Shown here: positions 1 through 10,506 of the stretch, piece after piece | How positions within the stretch are numbered: position 1 is the stretch's first letter | Layout of the letters: each line of letters opens with the position of its first letter | From: Vigna angularis | Taxonomy: Eukaryota; Streptophyta; Magnoliopsida; Fabales; Fabaceae | DNA length: 64,000 bases | Reading direction: 5' to 3' | Assembly (NCBI RefSeq): GCF_016808095.1 | Contig: NC_068973.1 | Span: forward strand, 22,322,501-22,386,500 | Translations under genes and position numbers: made by a program | Notes under the pieces: model-generated | The model's database searches: none | What the model saw: the letters and a program-made list of their open reading frames with translations, nothing else | Told to the model about the DNA's origin: nothing

Positions 1-593
1 ACCTTGGGGAGAAGCTGCAAGGTACTTGTGCTGCTGGCACACTAGGCATCTAGCCACATACTCCGTTATGCTCCTCTTCATCCCAAGCCAGAATAACGAT
101 TGGGCCATCCTCCTATACGTCCGGTACACCCTCGAATGCCCGGCTGTCGGGGTAGTTTGAAATTCAGCGAGCAGTTTTGGGATCCACTTCGACTTAGCTG
201 CTAGGACCAGTCGGCCTTTGTAATGTAACCGCCCATGTTCCATCGTATACGCGGGGTGCGTGTTCGGGTCCTGGGAAATGTCCTCCTTGATCTTCTGCAA
301 CTCGGCGTCTTCCTCTACCTCCCGTATCACCTCTTGGAAATCTCGCCAGTACGGTCGCACTACTCCCATTAATTCGGCCTCCCACTTTTCTGCTTTCGGG
401 TCACCCTCTTCAACCAGCTCTTCCCTTTCTCTTTGTGATAACGCATCTGCTACAGCCTCCCCCTCTTCTGCGTTTGGGTCACCGTCTTCAACCAGCTCTC
501 CCCTTTCTCTTCGTGATAACGCATCGGCTACCTTGTTCGTGGCTCCCGTTCGGTATACGATGTCGAAGTCATAGCCAAGCAACTTGGCTATCT
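1..593 (-). pseudogene. RNase H end, linker and integrase N-terminus of element A
   Basis: After the stop at 594 the same frame stays open to the window edge. It shows the RNase H end (YDFDIVYRTGATNKVADALSR), a linker holding a 26-residue tandem duplication (VADALSRRER... then VADALSQRER...), and the integrase zinc-binding region (GHSRVYRTYRRMAQSLFWLGM, then CLVCQQHK). The first His expected in the HHCC motif appears as Gln (EFQTTP). The integrase core lies outside the window. Confidence 0.8.
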
Positions 594-1251
594 AGTGCTG
601 CTGGGCCTGCGTCGTTACCCTCTGTTCCAACAAGAACCGTAAGCTCTTCTGGTCTGTATACACCACGAACTTCCGCCCCAGCAAATAGGGTTGCCAGTGT
701 TGCACTGCCATCGCCACCGCCATGAGCCCTTTTTCGTATATTGATTTCCCCATATTCGCACCCAACAAAGCTTTGTTGTAATACGCTATCGGCCTCCTCC
801 CCTGTGACAGCACCGCCCTAAGTCCTCCGCCAGACGTGTCACACTCCACCGAGAACGGCTGCGTGAAGTCCGGCAATGCCAGCACAGGCGCCGTCGTCAC
901 CGCATTCTTCAGCCTCTCCATTGCTTCCCTGGCCACCTCGGTCCACACAAAGTTTCGCTTTTTCAACATCTCTGTGAGGGGTTTCGCTATTTTCCCGTAG
1001 TCCCGAACGAACCTTCGATAGTACCCTGTCAACCCCAAAAACCCCCGTAATGCCTTCAGTGTTTTGGGTTCTCCCCATGCGACGACCACCCCGACCTTTT
1101 CTTTATCCATCTTGACCCCTTCCTCCGTGATGACGTGCCCCAGATAGCGGATTGACCTCTTCCTAAACTCACTCTTCTTCCGATTGGCCACCCAGTTCTG
1201 TCGTTGCAGTCGGTCCATCACTTGCTTCACATGTTCCAGATGGCTGCCCAT
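592..1251 (-). pseudogene. RT thumb and RNase H region of element A
   Basis: The frame begins with the RT thumb ([45 protein letters not shown]) and continues into the gypsy RNase H (FSVECDTSGGGLRAVLSQ, then VVYTDQKSLRFLLEQR). The expected first RNase H acid appears as CDTSGGG. The frame stops at TAG where related elements have Trp (HW), a single G-to-A change. Confidence 0.85.
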
Positions 1252-1731
1252 GTCGTGCTGTAGATAAGAATGTCGTCAAAGAAGACGAGCACGAACCTCC
1301 GGAGGTATGGCCTGAATAGGTCATTCATGGCGTTTTGGAAAGTGACGGGGGCATTGGTGAGGCCGAACGACATCACCAAAAATTCGTAGTGCTCCGAGTG
1401 CGTTCGAAACGCCGTTTTCTGAACGTCCGCTTCGCCCATCCGAATCTGGTGGTAACCGGCCTTGAGGTCCACCTTCGAGAAATAACGTGCGCCTTGGAGC
1501 TCGTCCAACAATTCTTCAATCACTGGGATCGGAAACTTGTTAGGGACGGTGGCCTGTTCAACGCTCGGTAATCTATACAAAACCGCTAGCTACCATCTTT
1601 TTTTTTAACAAGGATGACCAGGCTGAAGTAAGGGCTCACGCTCAGCCTTATAACTCCTGCATGCAGCATGTCCAACACTTGTCGTTCAATCTCTGCCTTC
1701 ATGACGTGTGGATAGCGGTAGGGGCGTACGT
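1227..1731 (-). pseudogene. Reverse transcriptase core of element A
   Basis: The fragment shows [17 protein letters not shown], the fingers/palm motif [15 protein letters not shown], and the catalytic box as [13 protein letters not shown] (FFDD in place of the more usual YVDD or FIDD). Upstream, 1580-1731 still encodes RT residues (VKKKDGS then RFCIDYRA) but is split by a stop. Downstream at about 1230-1250 a frameshift moves the thumb ([17 protein letters not shown]) into another frame. The copy cannot make active RT. Confidence 0.85.
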
Positions 1732-3531
1732 TTACAGTGTTGTGCCTTCTTTTAAGATGATCTGATGCTCCTCCTTTCTATTAGGTGGCAAGCCCTGGGG
1801 TTCCCGAAATACCCCTGTATAATGCCCCATAATTCCCTCCAACTCCTCCTGCTGTTCCTTTGTGGTCTCTTCTTCCTCTCCCAGCTCACTCTCTACACTC
1901 CACACCAAGGCCCATGCGTCTATCTCGCTCAACTTCAACAATTTCTCCGGTTCGACCACCCTCCTCTCCAACGCCGGATCGCCCTTAATGACCACCCTTT
2001 CTCCGGCATGCTGGAACGCCATGGTTGAGTCTCGCCAGTTGAGTGTGATTTCACCAAGCTTGGCCAGCCATTCGACCCCTAGGATCATGTCAACCCCTTC
2101 TAACTCGAAAAGATAAAATCTCTCTTCGATTTCAATGCCCCCCATGCCTACTTTCACCTTTGGGCAACACCCTCGGGTTCCCTTCTTATGGCCGTCTCCC
2201 AAGCTCACCTGGTAGGGTAGGGTGTCCTCCTGTTCGAGCTTCAGCTCTTCCACCAACCACTTGCTTACGAAATTATGACTAGCACCGCTGTCAACCAGTA
2301 CTGAGATGTTTCTTCCCTTGACTCTGCCCTGCAGTTTTAGCGTCTTCGGTTGCGTCAGCCCTCCGGCAGAAAACGCTGAAAGCTCCATGCATGGGCCCTC
2401 CGTTTCAGCCTTGCCCCCTTCCGTATCTTCTTCTTCATCTTCGGCGAGCAGCACCACTCTCAAACTCTTTTCCAAGCACTGATGGCCCGGACTGAAAGGC
2501 CCGCCACAGCGGAAGCATCTCCCCTCCTCTCTCCGCTTTAAAAACTCTGGGTAGGGCAGGTTGCGAAAGTTTCGTCCCCGGTTGTCTCCTTCGCCGAACC
2601 CGCCCCTTCTCTCCGATAAATTCCTCGATGCTCCGTCCGGTCTCGCCGACCCCACACTCTCTGCCGTAACGGTCCTCCCCGGCATGCTCCTTGGCTTCTC
2701 GGCTCTTGCCACCACTGCTCCGCCGCTGGTGGATCGCCCCCATGATGGCGGGTTCTTGGCCCCAGACCACCCCAGCAAACCTAACCCCCGAAGCGCGTCC
2801 TCCACGCCGCGTGCGATTCTCACTGCCGTCGTCAGATCTCGTGGGTCATGGGGCCTCAATTGACACCTCAACTCCTCGCGCAATCCTGCCAAAAAGTAAC
2901 CCAGCAATTGCTTATCGGAAAACTCCTTCGTTTGTCTGGCTAACGCTTCAAACTCCCTCACGTACTCCTCTACCGTGGACGTTTGTTTGATCGCCGCCAT
3001 TCTTTCAAAAATTCCGCCTTGGTGCCGACTCTCGAAACGGATTAACAACGCCTCCTTGAGGCCCTCCCAAGTTTTGTTACTCGCCTTATCCTTCCAGAAC
3101 TTGAACCAATATTCGGTGCTTCCCTCCATGCTAATGTGCGCCAGTTCAACCTTCTCCTCCTCTGCTACCTTTTGAATCTCGAAAAATTTCTCTGCTCTAC
3201 TGATCCAATTCAAGGGGTTGGTACCCTTGAAAATGGGTAATTCCACCCGTCGTCTCCAATTGGGTAAACTCCCCGATCTCTCCCCCTCACCATTTCTGTC
3301 CCCCTGATCAACGCGCTGGTTTCCACCATTATGGTTTACGGACCTTTGACTTCCATCGGAGCCTTCCTCGGTTTGCTTGTTGCGCACCCCCATCACCCTT
3401 ATCAGTTCTTGAATGTCTTTGCGCATGGCCATAGATTCTTGCCGATTCGCCGCTGATTCCGCTTTCATCCCATCCACCGCCATCTCGATGTGCTCCAATC
3501 GTCCCTCAACCACGTTCATCCTTCCCTCCAT
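1732..3531 (-). CDS. Gag-protease part of element A polyprotein
   Basis: The open frame runs from a likely start at 3531 (MEGRMNVVEGR; the frame is open further upstream but without an ATG). In order it shows an N-terminal coiled-coil-like stretch, the retrotransposon gag domain (LNWISRAEKFFEIQ... YWFKFWKD... YFLAGLREELRCQLRPHDP), a zinc knuckle (CFRCGGPFSPGHQC) and an aspartic protease with the active-site motif VLVDSGASHNFVS followed by DMILGVEWL. The frame ends just before the reverse transcriptase at EGTTL. Gag builds the virus-like particle and the protease processes the polyprotein. This part is nearly intact, unlike pol downstream. Confidence 0.88.
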   Translation of the reverse strand: MEGRMNVVEGRLEHIEMAVDGMKAESAANRQESMAMRKDIQELIRVMGVRNKQTEEGSDGSQRSVNHNGGNQRVDQGDRNGEGERSGSLPNWRRRVELPIFKGTNPLNWISRAEKFFEIQKVAEEEKVELAHISMEGSTEYWFKFWKDKASNKTWEGLKEALLIRFESRHQGGIFERMAAIKQTSTVEEYVREFEALARQTKEFSDKQLLGYFLAGLREELRCQLRPHDPRDLTTAVRIARGVEDALRGLGLLGWSGAKNPPSWGRSTSGGAVVARAEKPRSMPGRTVTAESVGSARPDGASRNLSERRGGFGEGDNRGRNFRNLPYPEFLKRREEGRCFRCGGPFSPGHQCLEKSLRVVLLAEDEEEDTEGGKAETEGPCMELSAFSAGGLTQPKTLKLQGRVKGRNISVLVDSGASHNFVSKWLVEELKLEQEDTLPYQVSLGDGHKKGTRGCCPKVKVGMGGIEIEERFYLFELEGVDMILGVEWLAKLGEITLNWRDSTMAFQHAGERVVIKGDPALERRVVEPEKLLKLSEIDAWALVWSVESELGEEEETTKEQQEELEGIMGHYTGVFREPQGLPPNRKEEHQIILKEGTTL

Positions 3532-3553
3532 AGCACCCTCTCTCCTCCGCACA

Positions 3554-3572
3554 GATCCGGCAGGTCGGACCA
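3554..3572 (-). other. Primer binding site of element A, tRNA-Tyr type
   Basis: The plus strand reads GATCCGGCAGGTCGGACCA. From memory this equals the 3' end of plant tRNA-Tyr(GUA) including CCA, so the minus strand is its complement, the expected primer site. It sits 3 bp from the LTR end. The tRNA assignment is recalled, not searched. Confidence 0.75.
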
Positions 3573-3575
3573 CTT

Positions 3576-3914
3576 TGTTAGGGATTCTGAAAGGAGTTCC
3601 TAACCAGCTCTCTCTCTAACTCAAGCACCACAGTCAAGGATTGGAAAAGAAAGAATAGTATGATTGGTATTCACAACAATGAATCAAGATTATACTGTAT
3701 CTTAGGAGCTTAACCTCCTCCACCTGGTGCTAAGACCGGTCTACACATACAAACTACTCAACTATCTAACTGAAACACTAAGGGTCCTAATATATAGGCC
3801 CTTTTCCCGCCCCCTCACTTAACTGATTAGCTGTTAAGTAGTTAAGTGTTCTGTTTCCCCAATTAAGTGTTCTGTTTCCTCTTCCTCCTCTCATAGACTC
3901 TGCACGTCCTAACA
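3576..3914 (-). repeat. 5' LTR of element A
   Basis: The 339-bp segment begins TGTTAGG and ends CCTAACA on the plus strand, a perfect 7-bp inverted terminal repeat with TG..CA ends. The tRNA primer site lies 3 bp to its left, which fixes it as the 5' LTR of a minus-strand element. The B gag resumes directly at 3915. Confidence 0.88.
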
Positions 3915-3916
3915 GA

Positions 3917-4528
3917 TTGGATCCGCTCAAGTGGATCAATTGCGCAAAAAAATTCTTTGAATTACAAGGCGTTTCGGAGGAAGAGAAGATCCGCTTGGCT
4001 TACATTAGTATGGAAGGGAGTGCAGGGTACTGGTTTCGGTTCTGGAGGACGAAGGCGAGAAACCAATTGTGGGAAGGATTGAAGGACGCGCTGGTAATGC
4101 GATTCGTGGGAAGAAACAGGGGAACCGTTTTCAAGCGACTGGTAGCGACCAAGCAAACTGGGACTGTGGACGAATTCGTTCAGGAATTTGAGGTATTGGT
4201 GGGCCAAACGAGTGGGTTACCAGAGGAGCAGTTGTTAGGGTATTTCCTTGCGGGTTTACAGGGGGAGATTCGCGATCAGGTTCGAATACTAGACCCTCGC
4301 GAATTAATGATGGCCATGCACATTACTAGAGATGTGGAAGAAGCTCGCCGGAGTAATAAGGCGGAAGGTGGGAGCAGAAGTAAGAACCCATCATCGTGGG
4401 GACGAAGCGTCGGTGGAGGAGGGACTATATTGGGTGAAGATGAGGTCGAAGAGGATGGAGGAATGGAGACTGATGTGGATCAGAGGCAGATGGAGCTTTC
4501 GGCTCTCTTGGCAGAAGGATTAAATTAA
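3917..4528 (+). pseudogene. Gag fragment of element B
   Basis: The gag domain is homologous to that of element A at equivalent residues: PLKWINCAKKFFELQ, YWFRFWRTKARNQ, TGTVDEFVQEFEVLV, GYFLAGLQGEIRDQVR. The N-terminus is cut off by the insertion of A. The C-terminus ends in acidic sequence and LSALLAEG, which in A precedes the protease. No zinc knuckle remains, so about 100 codons were deleted inside the gag C-terminal part. Confidence 0.85.
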
Positions 4529-4530
4529 TC

Positions 4531-5094
4531 CAGGACGATGAAGCTTCAGGAGAAGAATTGATGGTGCAACAGGCCAACAAAAAAAGGAGACCAGCGGATG
4601 TAGAAGTTGGAGATTGGGTGTACTTGAAGATCAAACAACACAGGCAGACTTCCATGCTGACCAGACTACATCCTAAGCTAGCCGTTCGGTATTTTAGGCC
4701 TTTCCAAGTCACACAGAAGGTCGGAGAGGTGGCTTTTAGGCTCCAATTGCTAGATATCGCACGGATACATCCAGTATTCCATGTATCCCAGTTGAAGAAG
4801 GAAGTAGGGGAAAAAAGGGTGGAGAAGGAATTGCCAAGAGACTTGCAAGGGGAGGGGCTGTCTTTTTGGCCTATCTGAATTTTGGATAAGAGACAGGTTC
4901 AACAAGGGGAGGACGAGGTGCAACAAGTGTTAGTAGAATGGCAAGAAGGGGGACTAGACGGAGCAACCTGGGAGGATGCAATAACTATCAAAGAGCAATA
5001 TCCAGATTTCAACTTTGAGGACAAGGTTGATCATCAGGCGGTTGGTAATGTTAGGGGTTGGAAGGTGTATGAGAGAAAAAGGTTTAGGAGATAA
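4531..5094 (+). pseudogene. Integrase C-terminus and chromodomain of element B
   Basis: The fragment reads as the integrase end of chromoviruses: QANKKRRPADVEVGDWVYLKIKQHRQ, then LAVRYFRPFQV, then IARIHPVFHVSQLKKEVG. After an in-frame TGA at about 4876 it continues as a chromodomain-like segment (QQVLVEWQEGGLDGATWEDA, then YPDFNFEDKV). In chromoviruses the chromodomain steers integration into particular chromatin. The TGA probably replaced an Arg CGA, a CpG transition (inference). Confidence 0.82.
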
Positions 5095-5311
5095 GGAGAA
5101 GGCCGAACGTTGGAGGAAGGAAGACCAAGCTGGTGGGAAGCGGGGAAAGGTCAGGTTGAATGATGGAAGACGGGGAGGAGTCGAGCCGAACGGCCAAAGG
5201 CGGTGAGAGCTCGAGCGGAGCGATGGGGAGCAGCGAAGACCATAAGCCGATTGGTTGAAGAGGACTATCCTAACTGGGACAACAGTTAGGAAAGGCAAGA
5301 AAGATTTAGTA

Positions 5312-5531
5312 GTAATTACAGTAATATATCTTAGGAAAATATTCAGTATAAGTTAATTACAGTAATATATCTTAGGAAAATATGTAGTCTAAGTTAATTA
5401 CAGTAATATATCCTAGGAAAATATTAAGTATAAGTTAATTACAGTAATTAGAGCTATATCTTATGGAGATATTCAGTATAAGTTAATTATAGTAAATAGA
5501 ATTATATTCTAGGGAAATATTTAATATAAAT
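5312..5531 (+). repeat. 41-bp tandem repeat in the 3' region of element B
   Basis: Five imperfect units of about 41 bp, each starting GTTAATTACAGTAATATATC and ending near AGTATAA; the fourth carries an extra 7 bp and the last is most diverged. They lie in the probable LTR, 3' of the chromodomain. Further right two copies of a roughly 22-bp unit (GGAGGTTATGCTC core) lie at 5583-5623. Confidence 0.85.
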
Positions 5532-5744
5532 AAAGCCTAACGCTATGATGGAAGGCATCCTTTTGATTATTGAGTTTTGTAAAGGAGGTTATGCTCTCAA
5601 GTGACTGAAGGAGGTTATGCTCCCAGTTATTGTTTGCTTTTGTTAAGTCAGATTTTATCATCAATAAAAGAATTCCATTCCTTCGTTATTCATTCGGTTT
5701 ATTGTGAGTGTTGAGAGTTTAGATACGTATTAGATTTCCTGTTG

Positions 5745-6229
5745 AAACGTTGACATCTCTGCTTTCAATCCATCCATAGTAATCTCTATGGCCTCCATTT
5801 GCTCCTCCATAACTTTCATCCTCCCGTCTACTCTACCTTCCAACGCAATTAACTTCCCCTTCATCACACCTCTCTCTCACAAAGATCTGGCAGGTTAGAC
5901 CAAATTGATAGGTTTCTGGATTAGTAAACCTATCTAATAACTCAACTCACACAATCCAACAAGAAAACAGATGGTAAAAAGAATGAATCTGTATTAATAT
6001 CTCAATCAACGTACACCCCCTAACACCTCTAAGGGAGCCTACTTCCCCCTCCACAGGATAATGGTTCCTGTCTTTATAAAAAGAATTCAAAAACTCCCTA
6101 TACAAGATACAGAAGCTCTATTTATAATAGCGCTTATTTCCCTCCTCTCCTAACTGTTAAAATAGTTATATCTCATTAACTTCTCTCTCATTCTTCTCTC
6201 TCCTCTCATAAACCCTCCATATCCTATCA
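5745..6229 (-). mobile_element. Ty3/gypsy element C, gag start plus LTR remnant
   Basis: Minus-strand remnant. The LTR is 5906-6229 (324 bp, TGATAGG...CCTATCA inverted ends). A primer site lies at 5884-5902, the tRNA-Tyr type of element A with three mismatches. The start of gag follows at about 5745-5880 (minus: KLIALEGRVDGRMKVMEE, similar to A gag). The rest of the element is missing; the junction with B near 5750 is abrupt. Confidence 0.78.
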
Positions 6230-7985
6230 GAATGTGACATTGGTAGACATGTAATATTTCTTAGTTTCAGGAAAGGAACATCGATATCCTTTTTGGAGTC
6301 GAGAACAGTCTAAGAAGACACAATTAAGAGCGCGAGCGGAGAGTTTGTTTAGACCTGCAGACATGTTATGAATAAAACATACACAGTCAAACACTCAGGG
6401 AGATGTATGAAAGAGAGGATCATTTGGAAACATAATGGAGAAAGGAAATTTATTATCAAGTGAGGAGGAAGACATCCGATTAATAAGATAACATGCAGTT
6501 AAGATAGAATCTCCCTAGTGATGGACAGGAATATGGGCACCAAGCAAAAGGGTACAGGCAATTTCAACCAAGTATTTATTTTTTCGTTTTGCTATACCTC
6601 TTTGCTGCGATGTATGAGGACAAGTAGACTGATGTAATATACCATGGGAACTCAAGATGGCAGAGAAGGAGGATGATAAATACTCTTTTGCATTATCACT
6701 TATTAATATTTTGATTACTTGACCAAATTGATTCTTGATTTCATTCAAAAAGAATGTAAAGATAGCTAACAATTCAGAACGATTTTTCATAAGATAAACC
6801 CAAGTACATTTTGAATACTCATAATGAAGGTAACAAAATATCTAAAACCAAAGGAGGAGATATGACTAGGTCCCCATATATCAGAATGGATGATGGAAAA
6901 ACTAGAATTACATATTGCTTGAGACCTTTTAGGAAAGGAAGATCTAATATGTTTTCCTAATTGACATGACTCACATTTTATGGTCTGGAGACCACTAAGT
7001 TCAAGATACATCTTTTTTAATTTAGACAAATGAGGATGGCCAAGTCGATCATGTAACACTTTAGGATTACGAGCAACAACACAAGACACCCTTGGACAAA
7101 TCCAAAATGGTATAATCCGTCAGCTTCATATCCTTCTCTAATCTGTCTCTCCGAACCACACTCCTCAATAACAAAAGATTTGTGATCAAAGGCTATTGAA
7201 CAATTTAACATTTTGGTCAACTGGCTCAGGAAAATTAAATTAAAAGGAGAATTAGGGATAAAAAGTACAAAGTTGAGATTGAGGGAGGGAGAAAAGGAAA
7301 CATGACCGAGACTCCTTTAGAGGAAGTTTTAGATCCATTTGCAAGGGTTATAAAATGAGTTTTTTTTAAAGGAAATAGAAGAGAACAAAGAGGTATTACT
7401 AGAAATGTCATCAAAAGAACCTGAGTCAATTACCCATAAATTTTGACCTTCCATAGATTGAAAAATCCAGGTTGTTGATGAACTGGGAGATTGAGATGGT
7501 TTTGCCAAGTTGTTAGACTTTAACCTTAGATACTCTTTATATTCATCCTCGGTAAACTTAGAAGTGGAAGTTTCAGTCTTTGAAATATTGGCAGTTTTGG
7601 AAGGGAAACCATGTAAAGAGTAGCAATTCTCTTGAGTGTGACCCATCCTTTTATAGTATTTGCATTGAGGACGTCACCGACCTCCTCGTCCTCCTTCTCT
7701 AGTGCCACGTCCTCCTCTTCCTCATATGACAACCATGACAGATGGCTCCACTAGTTCATGCGCTTCCTGAGTTTGAGGTACTGAGACACGCAGAAGGCGA
7801 GTGATTAATGTTTCCATGGAGGGAACCTCACGACTGGTCATAAGTTGATCTCTAAGATGATCAAAATCAGGATGTAGGGCACGAAGGATCAACACCATGT
7901 AAAATTTGTCTAGTTTCTTCTTGATATCCTCTAATGGGTCCGCTTCCAAAAACATCCTGAGTTTTGCAACCTGGCGTATATGCAC
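6230..7985 (-). mobile_element. Ty1/copia fragment (integrase, protease, gag), truncated
   Basis: Minus-strand copia pieces in order: gag C-terminal part at 7722-7985 (LDKFYMVLILRALHPDFDHLR), zinc knuckle near 7640-7670 with the second Cys replaced by Tyr (CKYYKRMGHTQENC), protease near 7380-7450 (LWVIDSGSFDDISSN), pre-integrase at 6960-7089 (LHDRLGHPHLSKLKK, CESCQLGKH), and integrase core at 6515-6900 (HSDIWGPS, SDNAKEY, HQSTCPHTSQQRG). RT, RNase H and both LTRs are absent, and several stops and frameshifts separate the pieces. Gag ends abruptly at 7985. Confidence 0.82.
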
Positions 7986-8702
7986 TTACTATACATGATA
8001 TTAAATAAAACATGAAACAATATGTTTTAGATTGTGGATAGCTTTTTGTGTAATGAATATAATTGTGATGAACCTGAACAGTTTCTCTAACTTTTGTCGG
8101 AAGCATAAATTTTAATTTCAATGATGATTCTTGCAAAAGTACATGATTTCAAAAGTAGATCACATTACGGTTGACATCACTTTCTTCAAATTATTAGACA
8201 GACGTTATTTGACAGTCGCTTATTTCTTTCCAACTAATCAATTTTCATTTTTTATTGGTCTGGTGTAACCTTTTTGTCAAAAGCCTATATCTTTTTCTTT
8301 TACCATATTTAAACCAACTTTGGAGCTCTAGTGTTTATGTCTTGCACAACTGTCAGTCCTAGCATGATACTAACTGTATCATGCATTGACTGACGTTAAA
8401 AATATAAGGAATTATTTTCTTAATTCAACACGATACTGGTTCTATTTTTCCTTACCTTACAAACATAAAGATGCCTTTTTGTACCTTTGATTATTGTTTT
8501 GAGAATGACTATCATTCTGTAAATACGTTATGTTCTGAACTCTGAAGTTGGAACCCTTTCAAACAACATTATCTAATTTTCATTTAGTGACTATTACCAA
8601 ATAACTCTTATTTTCTGTTTGTCATTATACAATCCCTATAAACTGAGTTACCTAGTTCTCACAGCTTTTTTTAATTTAAATCTATTTTTCAAAATCAATT
8701 TC
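7986..8702. other. AT-rich stretch without recognised gene
   Basis: No convincing exon, repeat or ORF. It separates the truncated copia gag from the target duplication of element D. It could be intron or upstream DNA of the RPN5 gene; I looked for the missing RPN5 upstream exons here and found none. Confidence 0.5.
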
Positions 8703-8707
8703 AATAA

Positions 8708-10359
8708 TGTTAGGTTTCTTTTGTCAAGAAACCAATCTTTCACTCCTCACAAGACCCACTCACACACAAAAGAAAGAATATGAATGTATATTAGTTGAAA
8801 ATAAGACTGATTTTATTATTCTCAATTATAAAAATATACATTCTAATATCCTCTATTTGTAATAATCTAATTCTCCTGAAAAGGAAAATAGGGAAACTAG
8901 GTAAGCAAAATAAAATAGAAGATTATATAACTATTTTCTCTAATTAGGAAGATTCTAAAGATATCTTCTCTAATTACAACAATATTGCTTCTATAATCAA
9001 AGAAAGAAGTGTTTACAATCTTTCGGCAAGGGAGCACTCTCCCTTCCTTAGGAACAACCTCCTATCAATACGCTAAATATCAACTAAATATCAAAAAGCT
9101 CCCCTATACCAGAACCCCCCTGCCATCTTATAAAGGCAACCCACTTCTAACTACCCAACAACAATTAATTTCTAAACTGTTTCCTCCATATATCCTATCA
9201 TTACACCCTGCTGCAAAACAACCTTGTCCTCAAGGTTGGTACAGTAATGTTTGTTCCCATGGCTCATCTTCATTATAGGAAGGGAACCCACTGGCTATTG
9301 CTCTCTAGTTCAGGTCTAGAGGCTTGGGTGGTGGTCTATATGAAAGAATTGTTGACTCCTTTAAGAGTTGCTTCTTTTCTATAATTCCCATGGACCATAT
9401 GATTGTTCTATACTGCCTTTTGACCTGGTGACCACTTACATGGGCCTAGGTTTTAACAATTTTTTGAGGAATGATCAAGAATTCTTTTCTCTTCTTCCAA
9501 CCCCAAAACTTTTCTTGTATTTTTATAGCAACAGCACTGGCTCTCCTTGTCCATATTTTTTCATCCTAGAAGCTAAAAAGGAAAGAGCTTGTTGATTAGA
9601 TCATCCAATTTCATCATCATCATCATCATCATCATGCTGAGCTAATTGTTTCCTCTGAACATCATATTCCAGCCCTGCAAGGAAATATCCCTGCCATTGG
9701 TCTTCTGGTGTTTTACATGTTTGTGACAACCATATCTCTCCTTCCTATTTTTCCTCCATTAACAAAATCTTGATCTCCATTTACAGATGTTGGACTGCCT
9801 TCTAATAATCCTTTTTCCTGGTTCCACGCCCTTCCTCCAAGAACTTGCATGAGTTCTTTAAGTTCTTGGCGTATACCCCGTGTCTCTGCTTTTAATTCCT
9901 CCAATGTTGTCTCCAGCGAATCCATCCTTCCCTCCAGGGCATTCATTCGCATTCATTCTTCGATCCATCCTTTCCTCAAAGCCTTCATTCTTCCTTCTAT
10001 CACGCTTCTGTCTCAATGATCCGGCCAGTCGAACCAATTTGTTAGGTTTCTTTTGCCAAGAAACCAATCTTTCACTCCTCACAATACCCATTCACACACA
10101 AAAGAAAGAATATGAATGTATATTGCTTCTGTAATCAAAGAAAGAAGTGTTTACAATCTTTCCCCAAGGGAGCACTCTCCCTTCCACAGGAACAACCTCC
10201 TGTCAATAAATGAATATCAAAAAGCTCCCCTATGCCAGACCCCCCTGCCCTCTTATAAAGGCAACCCCCTTCCATCTACCCAACAACAATTAATTCCTAA
10301 ACTGTTTCATATGACGTTCACCTATTACCCATTATAACCTATCATATTATATCCTATCA
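8708..10359 (-). mobile_element. Short Ty3/gypsy derivative D with both LTRs and AATAA target duplication
   Basis: Left LTR 8708-9200 and right LTR 10040-10359 both begin TGTTAGGTTTC and end ATCCTATCA. AATAA flanks the element (8703-8707 and 10360-10364). The right LTR lacks about 195 bp present in the left (roughly 8796-8990). A tRNA-Tyr-like primer site lies at 10018-10036 (GATCCGGCCAGTCGAACCA). The 840-bp interior keeps only the pol end next to the left LTR (chromodomain tail LEDKV), a gag piece with an ATC-repeat expansion (9616-9640, beside YFLAGLEYDVQRKQL) and the gag start (9713-10020, minus). It cannot code for pol; it moved in trans or was deleted after insertion. Confidence 0.85.
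9713..9957 (-). pseudogene. Gag N-terminal remnant of element D
   Basis: Minus strand: MNALEGRMDSLETTLEELKA, RQELKELMQVLGG. The same coiled-coil-like N-terminus starts gag in element A. The frame ends before the core gag domain, which survives only as a scrap near 9640-9720. Confidence 0.65.
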
Positions 10360-10506
10360 AATAATCTACAAAGATTCTTTTTAATATGGTTGCTCTGTTT
10401 CATTTGCTTTTGGTGTTGCATTGTTTTGATGCCTACTTTCAGATGAGGCTTGCAGGCTGATCATAATTTTTTGGTTTTCTTGTGATGATTTCTGTTTATT
10501 TTGAAG

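Larger units (their letters stand above)
1..3914 (-). mobile_element. Ty3/gypsy chromovirus-like LTR retrotransposon A, 5' part
   Basis: Read on the minus strand the order is LTR (3576-3914), primer site, gag, protease, reverse transcriptase, RNase H and the start of integrase, which runs off the window at position 1. The order PR-RT-RH-INT is that of Ty3/gypsy. The relatedness to element B, which has a chromodomain end, suggests a chromovirus. The pol frame is broken by at least one frameshift (about 1230-1250) and a stop (about 594), so the copy is dead. It is inserted inside the gag of element B: the B gag frame starts abruptly at 3915. The left end and target duplication lie outside the window. 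Confidence 0.9.
3915..5750 (+). mobile_element. Ty3/gypsy chromovirus element B, internally deleted, 3' part
   Basis: A plus-strand relative of A, interrupted on its left by A. A gag fragment is joined directly to the end of integrase plus chromodomain; protease, RT, RNase H and the integrase core are missing. It continues into an AT-rich 3' region (likely 3' LTR) with 41-bp tandem repeats. I could not fix the outer LTR end; the 5750 boundary is approximate, where element C sequence begins. Confidence 0.75.

Noticed and set aside
3554..3572. A tRNA-Tyr gene fragment
   Set aside because: Only the last 19 bases including CCA are present, beside an LTR; plant nuclear tRNA genes do not encode CCA. 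It is a primer site.
9616..9640. ATC repeat as an independent microsatellite locus
   Set aside because: It is an Asp-codon expansion inside the gag remnant of element D, minus strand.
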